From NCBI RefSeq assembly GCF_013114835.1, contig NZ_JAAVLW010000002.1:62001-126000 (forward strand): DNA of 64,000 nt. Reading direction: 5' to 3'. Positions 1 through 7,718 of the stretch are shown piece after piece. The stretch's first letter is position 1; every line of letters starts with the position of its first letter. The notes below the pieces were generated by a model. That model ran no database searches. It was not told the DNA's origin and saw only the letters and a list, made by a program, of their open reading frames with translations. The position numbers and the translations under genes were made by a program. This DNA is from Bradyrhizobium archetypum. GTDB taxonomy: Bacteria > Pseudomonadota > Alphaproteobacteria > Rhizobiales > Xanthobacteraceae.

Positions 1-139
1 GGTGCGCGATCCCCTCAGCGAACGCGTGCATCTGAGCCCGCTGGAGCTGCTTGGCTACACCTTCGGCGGTGTTGCTGGCGAAATCATCAGGCGAGCGATG
101 GGACGTCGCCCGCTGACAAGACCGGCAGCCGGCGCATGA
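1..139 (+). CDS. hpnC: Squalene synthase HpnC, C-terminal end (partial)
   Basis: Only the last 45 codons are in the window. The frame opens at base 2 and ends with TGA at 137-139. The tail contains VHLSPLELLGYTFGGVAGEI, which fits the C-terminus of HpnC, the enzyme that converts hydroxysqualene towards squalene with HpnD and HpnE. The stop overlaps the hpnD start as ATGA, so the two genes are translationally coupled. The assignment rests mainly on position directly before hpnD in the usual hpnCDE order; the catalytic part is outside the window. Confidence 0.8.
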   Translation, partial: VRDPLSERVHLSPLELLGYTFGGVAGEIIRRAMGRRPLTRPAAGA

Positions 140-975
140 CGGTGCAGACGGCGGCGGCCAACGCAGATTACGGCACCACCGCGTCCGGCAGTTCGTTCTA
201 TGCCGCGATGCGCATTCTGCCGCGCAGCCAGCGCGAGGCGATGTTCCAGATCTACAGCTTCTGTCGGCAGGTCGACGACATCGCCGATTCCGATGGGCCG
301 CGGCCCGAACGGCTGGCCGCGCTGCAGCAATGGCGAGACGATATTGATGCTCTCTACCAAGGCCATCCGCCGCCGCGCCTGCAGGATTATGTTGCATCGG
401 TCAAGACCTTCGGCCTCAAGCGCGAGGATTTTCTGGCGATCGTCGACGGCATGGAGATGGACGTGCCGCAGGACATCCGCGCCCCGGATCTTGCCACGCT
501 CGATCTCTATTGCGATCGCGTCGCCAGCGCCGTCGGACGTTTGTCGGTGCGCGTGTTCGGTCTGCCCGAGGAAGACGGCATCCTGCTCGCCCACCATCTC
601 GGCCGCGCGTTGCAATTGACCAATATCCTGCGCGACATCGACGAAGATGCCGGCCTCGGCCGCCTGTATCTGCCGCGCGAAAGCCTGCTGCTTGCCGGCA
701 TCACCAGCGACAATCCGCAGAAGGTGATCGCCGATCGCGCGCTGCCGAAAGTTTGCCTGCCACTGGCCGAGCGGGCGAAAAAGCATTTCGAAAAATCCGA
801 CGAGATCATGAAGCGTAATTCGCGCCGCGCCGTGCGCGCGCCGCGGATCATGTCGAAATATTACCGCACGATCCTTGATTTGTTGCTGGCCAGGGGCTTT
901 GCCGCCCCGCGCGAGCCGGTCCGCGTCCACAAATGGGCGAAGATCGCCATCCTTCTCCGTTACGCGATCATCTGA
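136..975 (+). CDS. hpnD: Presqualene diphosphate synthase HpnD
   Basis: 279 aa, full length for the family. HpnD condenses two farnesyl diphosphates to presqualene diphosphate in the bacterial HpnCDE route to squalene. Both aspartate-rich motifs of the trans-isoprenyl synthase fold are visible: CRQVDDIAD (D47, D48, D51) and NILRDIDEDAG (D167, D171), which bind Mg-diphosphate. The ATG overlaps the hpnC stop, and the stop TGA (973-975) overlaps the hpnE ATG by one base. It is therefore the second gene of a tightly coupled hopanoid operon. Cytoplasmic or membrane-peripheral; no signal peptide. Confidence 0.96.
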   Translation: MTVQTAAANADYGTTASGSSFYAAMRILPRSQREAMFQIYSFCRQVDDIADSDGPRPERLAALQQWRDDIDALYQGHPPPRLQDYVASVKTFGLKREDFLAIVDGMEMDVPQDIRAPDLATLDLYCDRVASAVGRLSVRVFGLPEEDGILLAHHLGRALQLTNILRDIDEDAGLGRLYLPRESLLLAGITSDNPQKVIADRALPKVCLPLAERAKKHFEKSDEIMKRNSRRAVRAPRIMSKYYRTILDLLLARGFAAPREPVRVHKWAKIAILLRYAII

Positions 976-2228
976 TGCAGAAAAACGTTCACATCATCGG
1001 CGCCGGCATTTCCGGCCTCTCGGCGGCGGTGCGGCTCGCCAACGCCAATTACCGGGTGCATGTCCATGAGGCCACGCAGCACACCGGTGGCCGCTGCCGG
1101 TCCTATTTCGACGCCGCTACCAATCTCACCATCGATAACGGCAACCATTTGCTGTTGTCCGGCAACCGCCATGCGCGGGCCTATGCCAGATCGATCGGCA
1201 CCGAGGTGGGGCTGGTCGGACCAAAGCTCGCGCAGTTTCCGTTCGTCGACATCATGACCGGCCAGCGCTGGCTGCTCGACCTCGGCGAAGGCAAATTGCC
1301 GCTGTGGGTACTCGACGAGGCGCGCCGCGTCCCCGATACAAAACTGCTCGACTATCTCGGCTTGATGCCGCTGATCTGGGCAGGGACCGACAGGTTGGTC
1401 GGCAGCACGATCCGGTGCGACGGCACGCTGTACCAGCGGCTGGTGCAGCCGTTGCTGCTTGCTGCGCTCAATGTCGATCCGCCCGAGGGTTCGGCGGGCC
1501 TCGCCGGCGCAATCGTGCGGGAGACGCTGCTGGCAGGCGGGCAGGCCTGCCGGCCGCTGATCGCGCGCGACGGCTTGAGCGCGGTGCTGGTGGAGCCGGC
1601 GATCAAGCTGTTGCAGGACAAGGGCGCCACGATCCAGCTCGGCCACGAGTTGCGCGAATTCGCGATGACCGGCGATGTCGTCGGCGAACTGAGATTCGGC
1701 AGCGACACGATCGCGCTCGGGCCCGACGACGCCGTGGTGCTTGCGGTGCCGCCGCGCCCTGCGGCGGCGCTATTGCCGGGGCTGAAGACCCCGACGAAAT
1801 TCCGCGCGATCGTCAATGCGCATTTCCGCTACGACCCGCCGCGGGACGCCGCGCCCATTCTCGGCGTCGTCGGTGGCCTCGTGGAATGGCTGTTTGCGTT
1901 TCCGCAGCGGCTCTCCGTGACCATCAGCAATGGCGACCGCCTGGTCGACATCCCGCGCGAAGAGCTCGCTCTGGCGATCTGGCGGGATGTCTGCAAGGCA
2001 GCCGGCCTGCCGGGAGAACCGCCTTTGCCGCTTTGGCAGATCGTGCGCGAGCGCCGCGCGACGTTCGAAGCGACGCCGGAGCAGAATGCGCTGCGGCCGG
2101 GGGCGGTGACGTCGTTCAAAAACCTGTTTCTCGCCGGCGACTGGACTGATACCGGCTTGCCGGCAACCATCGAGGGATCGGTGCGGTCCGGCGACCGCGC
2201 CGCCGATCTGGTCCTGGCGAGGCGTTAA
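975..2228 (+). CDS. hpnE: Hydroxysqualene dehydroxylase HpnE (FAD amine-oxidase fold)
   Basis: 417 aa from the ATG at 975, which overlaps the hpnD stop; an upstream in-frame start at 933 would lie inside hpnD and is less likely. The N-terminus has a Rossmann FAD motif, IIGAGISGLSAAVRLA (about residues 5-20), followed by HTGGRCRS typical of phytoene-desaturase-like flavoproteins. The C-terminus has LFLAGDWTDTGLPATIEGS, the second FAD contact. In the HpnCDE pathway this enzyme reduces hydroxysqualene to squalene, the substrate of the next gene. Confidence 0.95.
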   Translation: MQKNVHIIGAGISGLSAAVRLANANYRVHVHEATQHTGGRCRSYFDAATNLTIDNGNHLLLSGNRHARAYARSIGTEVGLVGPKLAQFPFVDIMTGQRWLLDLGEGKLPLWVLDEARRVPDTKLLDYLGLMPLIWAGTDRLVGSTIRCDGTLYQRLVQPLLLAALNVDPPEGSAGLAGAIVRETLLAGGQACRPLIARDGLSAVLVEPAIKLLQDKGATIQLGHELREFAMTGDVVGELRFGSDTIALGPDDAVVLAVPPRPAAALLPGLKTPTKFRAIVNAHFRYDPPRDAAPILGVVGGLVEWLFAFPQRLSVTISNGDRLVDIPREELALAIWRDVCKAAGLPGEPPLPLWQIVRERRATFEATPEQNALRPGAVTSFKNLFLAGDWTDTGLPATIEGSVRSGDRAADLVLARR

Positions 2229-2293
2229 GCCTGAGGATGAGTTGCGTGACCGGCTTCACAGAGCCCGGTCGCGAATAGAGGGATGTCTAGCGA

Positions 2294-4273
2294 ATGCTTT
2301 CCATAGACAAAAAAATTGCAGTCGATTCCGTCGCGACAGTCGATCCCATCGCGCTGGAGAAGAGCATCTCTTCAGCAACCGAAGCGCTGCTCGGCTACCG
2401 GCAATCCGACGGACACTGGGTGTTCGAGCTGGAAGCCGACAGCACGATTCCGGCGGAATATATCCTGCTGCGCCACTATCTCGGTGAACCCATCGACAGT
2501 GCGCTTGAAGCCAAGATCGCGAATTATCTCCGCCGCACGCAAGGCAACCATGGCGGCTGGCCGCTGGTGCAGGATGGTGCCTTCGACATGAGTGCCAGCG
2601 TCAAATCCTATTTCGCCCTGAAGATGATCGGCGATTCCGTCGATGCGCCGCACATGGTGCGCGCGCGCGAGGCAATCCGCTCGCGCGGCGGCGCCGCCGG
2701 CAGCAACGTTTTCACGCGATTCCTGCTCGCGTTCTACGGTGTGCTGAGCTGGCGCGCGGTGCCGGTGTTGCCGGTCGAGATCATGCTGCTGCCGATGTGG
2801 TCACCGTTCCACATCAACAAGATTTCCTATTGGGCGCGCACCACGATGGTGCCGCTGATGGTGATGGCGGCGCTGAAGCCGCTCGCGAAGAACCCGAAGG
2901 GCGTCGGCATCGACGAGCTGTTCCTGCAGGATCCAAAATCGGTCGGCATGAACAAGAAGGCGCCGCATCAGAGCTGGGGCTGGTATGCGCTGTTCAGTAC
3001 GCTCGACAAGATCCTGCGTGTCGTCGAACCGTTGTTTCCGAAGAAGCTGCGCCAGCGCGCCATCGACGCTGCGCTTGCGTTTACCGAAGAGCGCCTGAAC
3101 GGTGAGGACGGCATGGGCGCGATCTATCCGCCGATGGCCAACATCGTCATGATGTATGACGCGCTCGGCAAGGGTCCCGACTATCCGCCGCGTGCGGTCA
3201 CTCGCCGAGGCATCGACAAGCTGCTCGTGATCGGCGAGCACGAGGCCTACTGTCAGCCCTGCGTCTCGCCGGTGTGGGACACCGCGCTGACCTGCCACGC
3301 GCTGGCGGAGGCGGGCGGCGAAGACACGCTGAAGAAGATGAAGCAGGGCCTTGACTGGCTGAAGCCGAGACAAGTGCTCGACCTCAAGGGCGACTGGGCG
3401 GTGAAGGCGCCGGACGTCCGGCCCGGCGGCTGGGCGTTTCAGTACAACAATGCGCACTATCCCGATCTCGACGATACCGCTGTTGTGGTGATGGCGATGG
3501 ATCGCGAGCGTCGGCAGACCGGCAGCAAGGATTATGATTCGGCCATTGCGCGCGGTCGCGAGTGGATCGAAGGCCTGCAGAGCCGCGACGGCGGCTGGGC
3601 CGCCTTCGACGTCAACAATCTGGAATACTATCTCAACAACATCCCGTTCTCCGATCACGGCGCGCTGCTCGATCCGCCGACCGAGGACGTCACCGCGCGC
3701 TGCATCTCGATGCTGGCGCAACTCGGCGAGACGGCCAAGACGAGCAAGACAGTCGCGGATGGAATCGCCTATTTGCGTCGCACGCAGCTCGCAGAAGGGT
3801 CGTGGTATGGCCGCTGGGGCCTCAATTACATCTATGGAACCTGGTCGGTGCTGTGTGCGCTCAACGCCGCCGGCGTCGACCACCAGGACCCGATGATTCG
3901 CAAAGCGGCGAACTGGCTGGTTTCGATCCAGAACAAGGATGGCGGCTGGGGCGAGGACGCGGTCAGCTATCGGCTGGACTACAAGGGATACGAGGGCGCC
4001 CCATCGACGTCTTCGCAAACGGCATGGGCCTTGCTTGGACTGATGGCGGCCGGGGAGGTGGAGAATCCGGCTGTTGTCCGAGGCGTGGAGTACCTAAAAG
4101 CCACACAGAACGAGAAAGGGCTGTGGGATGAGGCGCGATACACGGCTACAGGCTTTCCGCGGGTGTTTTATTTGCGGTATCATGGCTACTCGAAATTCTT
4201 TCCGCTCTGGGCGCTGGCGCGGTACCGGAATTTGAGAAGCACCAACAGCAGGGTGGTAGGGGTCGGGATGTGA
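2294..4273 (+). CDS. shc: Squalene-hopene cyclase
   Basis: 659 aa, normal length for squalene-hopene cyclase (HpnF). It folds squalene into hopene/hopanol in one membrane-bound step and is the committed enzyme of hopanoid synthesis. The catalytic DXDD motif is present as PDLDDTAV (D391-D394). Several QW repeats are visible, for example QGNHGGW near the N-terminus, QSRDGGWAAFD, and QNKDGGWGED near the C-terminus. It lies 65 bases after hpnE, and its stop overlaps the GTG start of hpnG as GTGA. Confidence 0.97.
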   Translation: MLSIDKKIAVDSVATVDPIALEKSISSATEALLGYRQSDGHWVFELEADSTIPAEYILLRHYLGEPIDSALEAKIANYLRRTQGNHGGWPLVQDGAFDMSASVKSYFALKMIGDSVDAPHMVRAREAIRSRGGAAGSNVFTRFLLAFYGVLSWRAVPVLPVEIMLLPMWSPFHINKISYWARTTMVPLMVMAALKPLAKNPKGVGIDELFLQDPKSVGMNKKAPHQSWGWYALFSTLDKILRVVEPLFPKKLRQRAIDAALAFTEERLNGEDGMGAIYPPMANIVMMYDALGKGPDYPPRAVTRRGIDKLLVIGEHEAYCQPCVSPVWDTALTCHALAEAGGEDTLKKMKQGLDWLKPRQVLDLKGDWAVKAPDVRPGGWAFQYNNAHYPDLDDTAVVVMAMDRERRQTGSKDYDSAIARGREWIEGLQSRDGGWAAFDVNNLEYYLNNIPFSDHGALLDPPTEDVTARCISMLAQLGETAKTSKTVADGIAYLRRTQLAEGSWYGRWGLNYIYGTWSVLCALNAAGVDHQDPMIRKAANWLVSIQNKDGGWGEDAVSYRLDYKGYEGAPSTSSQTAWALLGLMAAGEVENPAVVRGVEYLKATQNEKGLWDEARYTATGFPRVFYLRYHGYSKFFPLWALARYRNLRSTNSRVVGVGM

Positions 4274-5019
4274 CTTGGGGGGCGGCGGCCGCCGCGGCAG
4301 ACAATCTGGTTGATCGCAATTCGATCGATTCGCGGCCGGTTTTGATTGTTACAGGTTTGGTGCAGGAAGCCCGCATCGCGGCCGGGCCCGGCATGATCGT
4401 CATCTGCAGTTCCAGCGATCCGCAGCAATTGCGCGCGTTGCTGGCAACGCTTGATTCTACCACTTTCAGGGGTGTGATCTCGTTTGGCGTCGCCGGTGGG
4501 CTGGATCCGTCGCTGAAGTCAGGCGACGTGGTGGTGGCGACCGAGGTTCTGGCAGGCGATACCCGCTTTCTGGCAGGGCTGGCGCTGAACGAGGAAATGA
4601 TCGCACGTGCGGCATTGCGGCGTCGGCGCGTGGTCCGTGGCGTTCTCTCGGGCGTGGAACAGGTGATCGCGGCCACCGCCTGCAAGGCCGCGCTGCACTC
4701 GGAGACAGGCGCGGCGGCTGTCGATATGGAGAGCCATATTGCCGCAGCCTACGCGGCCGAGGCTGGCTTGCCGTTCGCGGCACTGCGGGTGATCTCCGAT
4801 CCGGCCAGCCGCGCGCTTCCCGCGATCGCCAAGAACGCCATCAAACCGAACGGCGACATCGATCTCGGCAAGGTACTGCGTGGGGTGGCGCGCAATCCGC
4901 GATCACTGCGTGCGCTGGTCTCCACGGGACTCGACTTCAACCGCGCGCTGCGCTCGCTCCGCGGCTGCCGCGGTTTCTTGCACAGCGGCGAGGGCGCTTT
5001 CGCCACCGCGGAGATCTGA
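4270..5019 (+). CDS. hpnG: Hopanoid nucleosidase/phosphorylase HpnG
   Basis: 249 aa. The GTG at 4270 overlaps the shc stop, so translation is coupled. The protein has the purine nucleoside phosphorylase/MTAN fold signatures GVISFGVAGGLDPSLKSGD and AAVDMESHIAAAYA, then LPFAALRVISDPA. HpnG removes adenine from adenosylhopane to give ribosylhopane, the step after HpnH. It is the last gene of the + strand hpn operon and is followed by a strong terminator. The first 25 or so residues, including an alanine run, look variable, so a later start is possible. Confidence 0.9.
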   Translation: MTWGAAAAAADNLVDRNSIDSRPVLIVTGLVQEARIAAGPGMIVICSSSDPQQLRALLATLDSTTFRGVISFGVAGGLDPSLKSGDVVVATEVLAGDTRFLAGLALNEEMIARAALRRRRVVRGVLSGVEQVIAATACKAALHSETGAAAVDMESHIAAAYAAEAGLPFAALRVISDPASRALPAIAKNAIKPNGDIDLGKVLRGVARNPRSLRALVSTGLDFNRALRSLRGCRGFLHSGEGAFATAEI

Positions 5020-5069
5020 TCCGCGCTGCGCCGATTGTTGGATTTCGAAAGGCGTCAAACAAAAGAAAA

Positions 5070-5107
5070 GGGCCCCGGTTCGCTTGAGAACCGGGGCCCT
5101 GATTTTT
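5070..5107. terminator. Bidirectional Rho-independent terminator between hpnG and hpnH
   Basis: A perfect 12-bp stem, GGGCCCCGGTTC (5070-5081) with GAACCGGGGCCC (5088-5099), has a 6-base loop. On the + strand it is followed by a T run at 5103-5108. On the - strand the stem is followed by a T-rich tract (A-rich at 5057-5069 on +). It lies between convergent hpnG and hpnH, so it can end both transcripts. Confidence 0.93.
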
Positions 5108-5120
5108 TCGCCAATTCGCT

Positions 5121-6281
5121 TTAGGCGGCGGTGGAGGCCTTTTCCTGCTGCTTGGCGGCAGCGGCAGCCGCCTCGTCGCGACGGATTTCCGAGAGCTTCT
5201 TCTGGACCTGTTCGGAGAAGATGTACTGCGCCGGGCGCTGCTTGGAGAGGTCGATCTCGGGCGCCATCGGACCCGAGGTGCGCACACCCCTGAGCGCCAC
5301 CCACATCGCTTTGAGCGGGTTATGGAGCGCCGCAGTGGCGGCGGTCGGCTCGTAGCCGCAATGCGCCATGCAGTTGGCGCACTTTTCGTAGCGGCCGGTG
5401 CCGTAGGAATCCCAGTCGGTGGTTTCCATCAGCTCCTTGAAGGTCTTGGCATAGCCTTCGCCGAGCAGATAGCACGGCTTCTGCCAGCCGAAGATATTGC
5501 GCGCCGGCATGCCCCACGGGGTGCATTCATAGGACTGGTTGCCGGCCAGGAAGTCGAGGAAGAGGCCGGAATGCATGAAATTCCACTTCTTGCCCTTGCC
5601 GAGCGCAAACACGTCGCGGAACAGCTTCTTGGTCTTGGTGCGGTTGAGGAAGTGTTCCTGGTCCGGCGCACGCTCATAGGCGTAGCCCGGCGACATCGAG
5701 ACGCCGACGCCGAGTTCGGTGGTGAAGTCGAGGAACTTTGCGATCTCTTCCGCCGGATGACCGTCGAAGATCGTGGCGTTGACGTTGACTGTGAAGCCGC
5801 GCGCCTTTGCAGCCTTGATCGCGGAGACTGCGCGGTCGAACACGCCCTTCTGCGACACCGCCTTGTCGTGATGGTCCTTCAGGCCGTCGAGATGCACCGA
5901 GAAGAACAGGTAGGGCGAGGGCTCGAACAGGTCGAGCTTCTTCTCCAGCAACAGCGCGTTGGTGCACAGCGACACGAACTTCTTGCGCGCCACCAGGCCG
6001 CGCACGATCTCGCCGATCTCCTTGTGGATCAAGGGCTCGCCGCCGGGGATCGCCACCATCGGCGCGCCGCATTCCTCGGCCGCGTCCCAGCATTCCTGCG
6101 CGGTCATGCGGCGGTTGAGGATCGCATCGGGATAATCGATCTTGCCGCAGCCGACGCAAGCGAGGTTACAGCGGAACAACGGCTCCAGCATCAGGACGAG
6201 CGGATAGCGCTTGCGGCCCAGCAGCTTCTGCTTGAGCAGGTAGCCACCGATACGCATTTCCTTGAAGAACGGTATTGCCAT
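5121..6281 (-). CDS. hpnH: Adenosylhopane synthase HpnH (radical SAM)
   Basis: 386 aa from the ATG at 6281 (MAIPFFKEMRIGG); a longer reading to 6347 would add a proline-rich stretch not expected in the family. HpnH couples a 5'-deoxyadenosyl radical to diploptene to make adenosylhopane, starting the C35 extended hopanoids. The radical-SAM cluster motif CX3CX2C is clear (C38, C42, C45 in FRCNLACVGCG), followed by the SAM-binding GGEPL motif. A C-terminal cysteine cluster (CANCMAHCGYEP) matches the extended HpnH tail. It lies 66 bases downstream of ispH on the same strand, probably in one transcript. Confidence 0.96.
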   Translation of the reverse strand: MAIPFFKEMRIGGYLLKQKLLGRKRYPLVLMLEPLFRCNLACVGCGKIDYPDAILNRRMTAQECWDAAEECGAPMVAIPGGEPLIHKEIGEIVRGLVARKKFVSLCTNALLLEKKLDLFEPSPYLFFSVHLDGLKDHHDKAVSQKGVFDRAVSAIKAAKARGFTVNVNATIFDGHPAEEIAKFLDFTTELGVGVSMSPGYAYERAPDQEHFLNRTKTKKLFRDVFALGKGKKWNFMHSGLFLDFLAGNQSYECTPWGMPARNIFGWQKPCYLLGEGYAKTFKELMETTDWDSYGTGRYEKCANCMAHCGYEPTAATAALHNPLKAMWVALRGVRTSGPMAPEIDLSKQRPAQYIFSEQVQKKLSEIRRDEAAAAAAKQQEKASTAA

Positions 6282-6347
6282 TTTGGAGATTTCTTTCTGG
6301 ACTTGGGGTCCGGGCTTGGGGCCCGGACTTGGAACCTGTGACGTCAA

Positions 6348-7274
6348 TCAACCCGCAGTCAGTTCGGCCGGAAGCCGGAACTCGATATTCTCCTCCCGCC
6401 CGGGAAGCACCGACACCTTGACGGGTCCGATACGCCTCAAAGCCTCGATTACGTCATCGACCAAAACTTCGGGCGCCGAGGCGCCCGCCGTGATGCCGAC
6501 GGCTTTCGCATCCTTCAACCAATCAGGGTTCAGCTCGCTCCCGTCGGCAATGAGATAACTCGCGACGCCGGCCTCGGTGCCGATTTCGCGGAGCCGGTTT
6601 GAATTGGAACTATTGGCAGCCCCCACCACCAGGATGACGTCCACCAGTTTGCTCAGATCCCTTACCGCAGATTGGCGGTTCTGTGTCGCATAGCAGATAT
6701 CCCGGATGTCGGGACCTTGAATATCTGTAAATTTGGCCTGAAGGGCCGCGATTATGTCCTTTGTGTCATCGACGCTGAGGGTGGTCTGGGTGATGTAGGC
6801 CACCGGGGCGTCGGTCGGCAGGGTCAGGGCCGCCACGTCCTCGACGCTCTGAACCAGGAGAACCGGACCCGGAACCTGGCCCATGGTTCCCTCGACTTCG
6901 GGATGGCCGGCATGCCCGATCAGGACCAGGGTCCGGCCCTTGGACATATACCGCTTGCCCTGATTATGGACCTTGGTGACCAGCGGGCAGGTGGCATTGA
7001 GGACGGGCAGGCCGCGGGCGGCGGCCTCTTCCTCGACGCTGCGGGCCACGCCATGGGCGCTGAATACGGTTACCGCGAGCGGCGGAACCTCAGTCAGGTC
7101 CTCGACAAAGATCGCACCCTTGGCCTTTAGGCTTTCGACGACGTATTTGTTGTGCACGATCTCGTGCCGGACATAGACCGGCGGACCGTATTTCTCGAGC
7201 GCACGCTCAACGATTTCGATGGCGCGCACGACGCCCGCACAAAATCCGCGGGGCTGCGCTAGATACACTTCCAT
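6348..7274 (-). CDS. ispH: 4-hydroxy-3-methylbut-2-enyl diphosphate reductase IspH (LytB)
   Basis: 308 aa from the ATG at 7274 ([15 protein letters not shown]). IspH makes IPP and DMAPP in the last step of the non-mevalonate pathway and so feeds squalene and hopanoid synthesis. The three Fe-S cysteines are at C12, C96 ([11 protein letters not shown]) and C194 (ICYATQNRQ). The HPEVEGT proton-donor motif (E126) and SSNSNRL substrate motif are present. An in-frame extension to 7406 lacks family sequence. It sits upstream of hpnH on the same strand, an arrangement that links precursor supply to hopanoid production. Confidence 0.96.
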   Translation of the reverse strand: MEVYLAQPRGFCAGVVRAIEIVERALEKYGPPVYVRHEIVHNKYVVESLKAKGAIFVEDLTEVPPLAVTVFSAHGVARSVEEEAAARGLPVLNATCPLVTKVHNQGKRYMSKGRTLVLIGHAGHPEVEGTMGQVPGPVLLVQSVEDVAALTLPTDAPVAYITQTTLSVDDTKDIIAALQAKFTDIQGPDIRDICYATQNRQSAVRDLSKLVDVILVVGAANSSNSNRLREIGTEAGVASYLIADGSELNPDWLKDAKAVGITAGASAPEVLVDDVIEALRRIGPVKVSVLPGREENIEFRLPAELTAG

Positions 7275-7471
7275 GGGATGTCCATTACGCAAGTTGCAAG
7301 AGGTATTGAATTCGCAAATTCGCCCGAAGGTCTCCGTGCAGCCGGTCACACGGGATTTTTGCAAAATCCACGCCGCGACCGGAACCCGTAGGTAATCCCC
7401 ACCCAAGTAGATGGAAGCGCAGCACTATGTGTCAAAAATCGTGCAGATAGAAAAGGGTGGATCGCGCAATG

Positions 7472-7491
7472 GTTACCAAGATTTTGGTAAC
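7472..7491. promoter_or_regulatory. 8-bp inverted repeat, candidate operator
   Basis: GTTACCAA (7472-7479), 4-base spacer, TTGGTAAC (7484-7491): a perfect inverted repeat in AT-rich sequence between divergent ispH and hpnN. No T run follows, so it looks more like a dimeric regulator site than a terminator. The regulator is unknown. Confidence 0.4.
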
Positions 7492-7655
7492 GAAATACCA
7501 ATAACCCTACTTCCTGACGTCGGGTTCCTCACCGGTTCGTCACTTTATCGCCCTCCGGAACGGGCTATACCGCCTTTCGAACAGCGTCCCGGTCCGTTCG
7601 GCGGCTTCGCTTGAACCCTCCGGGAAGTGACCAAAACAACATTAGATCGGCTCCC

Positions 7656-7680
7656 GGAACTCCGCTAGATAGCGGGCGTT
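7656..7680 (+). promoter_or_regulatory. EcfG (general stress sigma) type promoter of hpnN
   Basis: GGAAC at 7656-7660 and CGTT at 7677-7680 are separated by exactly 16 bases, matching the alphaproteobacterial EcfG consensus GGAAC-N16/17-CGTT. The hpnN GTG start is 39 bases further on, at 7719. The spacer also contains an inverted repeat, CCGCTA-GA-TAGCGG. Seen directly; function is inferred. Confidence 0.6.
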
Positions 7681-7718
7681 TTCGCCCAGCTCTCCTTTGA
7701 GATTCAGAAAGAAACGAA

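Larger units (their letters stand above)
7275..7718. other. Divergent ispH/hpnN control region
   Basis: 444 bases without a convincing gene separate ispH (-) from hpnN (+). It holds an inverted repeat at 7472-7491 and an EcfG-type promoter at 7656-7680, listed separately. A 67-codon open frame at 7411-7614 has no good ribosome-binding site and no recognisable sequence. Confidence 0.6.

Noticed and set aside
933..974. Upstream start for hpnE
   Set aside because: Would place 14 codons inside hpnD; the ATG at 975 overlaps the hpnD stop and gives the expected N-terminus.
2801..4018. Long open frame antisense to shc (405 codons)
   Set aside because: Shadow of the high-GC shc gene; no family sequence and it is opposite a well-supported gene.
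5322..6341. Long + strand open frame opposite hpnH
   Set aside because: Antisense to a clear radical-SAM gene; codon use is an artefact of GC-rich third positions.
6282..6347. Longer N-terminus for hpnH
   Set aside because: Adds a proline/glycine-rich stretch encoded by GGGCCCGGAC-type repeats, absent from the family.
7411..7614. 67-codon + strand open frame between ispH and hpnN
   Set aside because: No ribosome-binding site, overlaps the palindrome at 7472-7491, and no family match.
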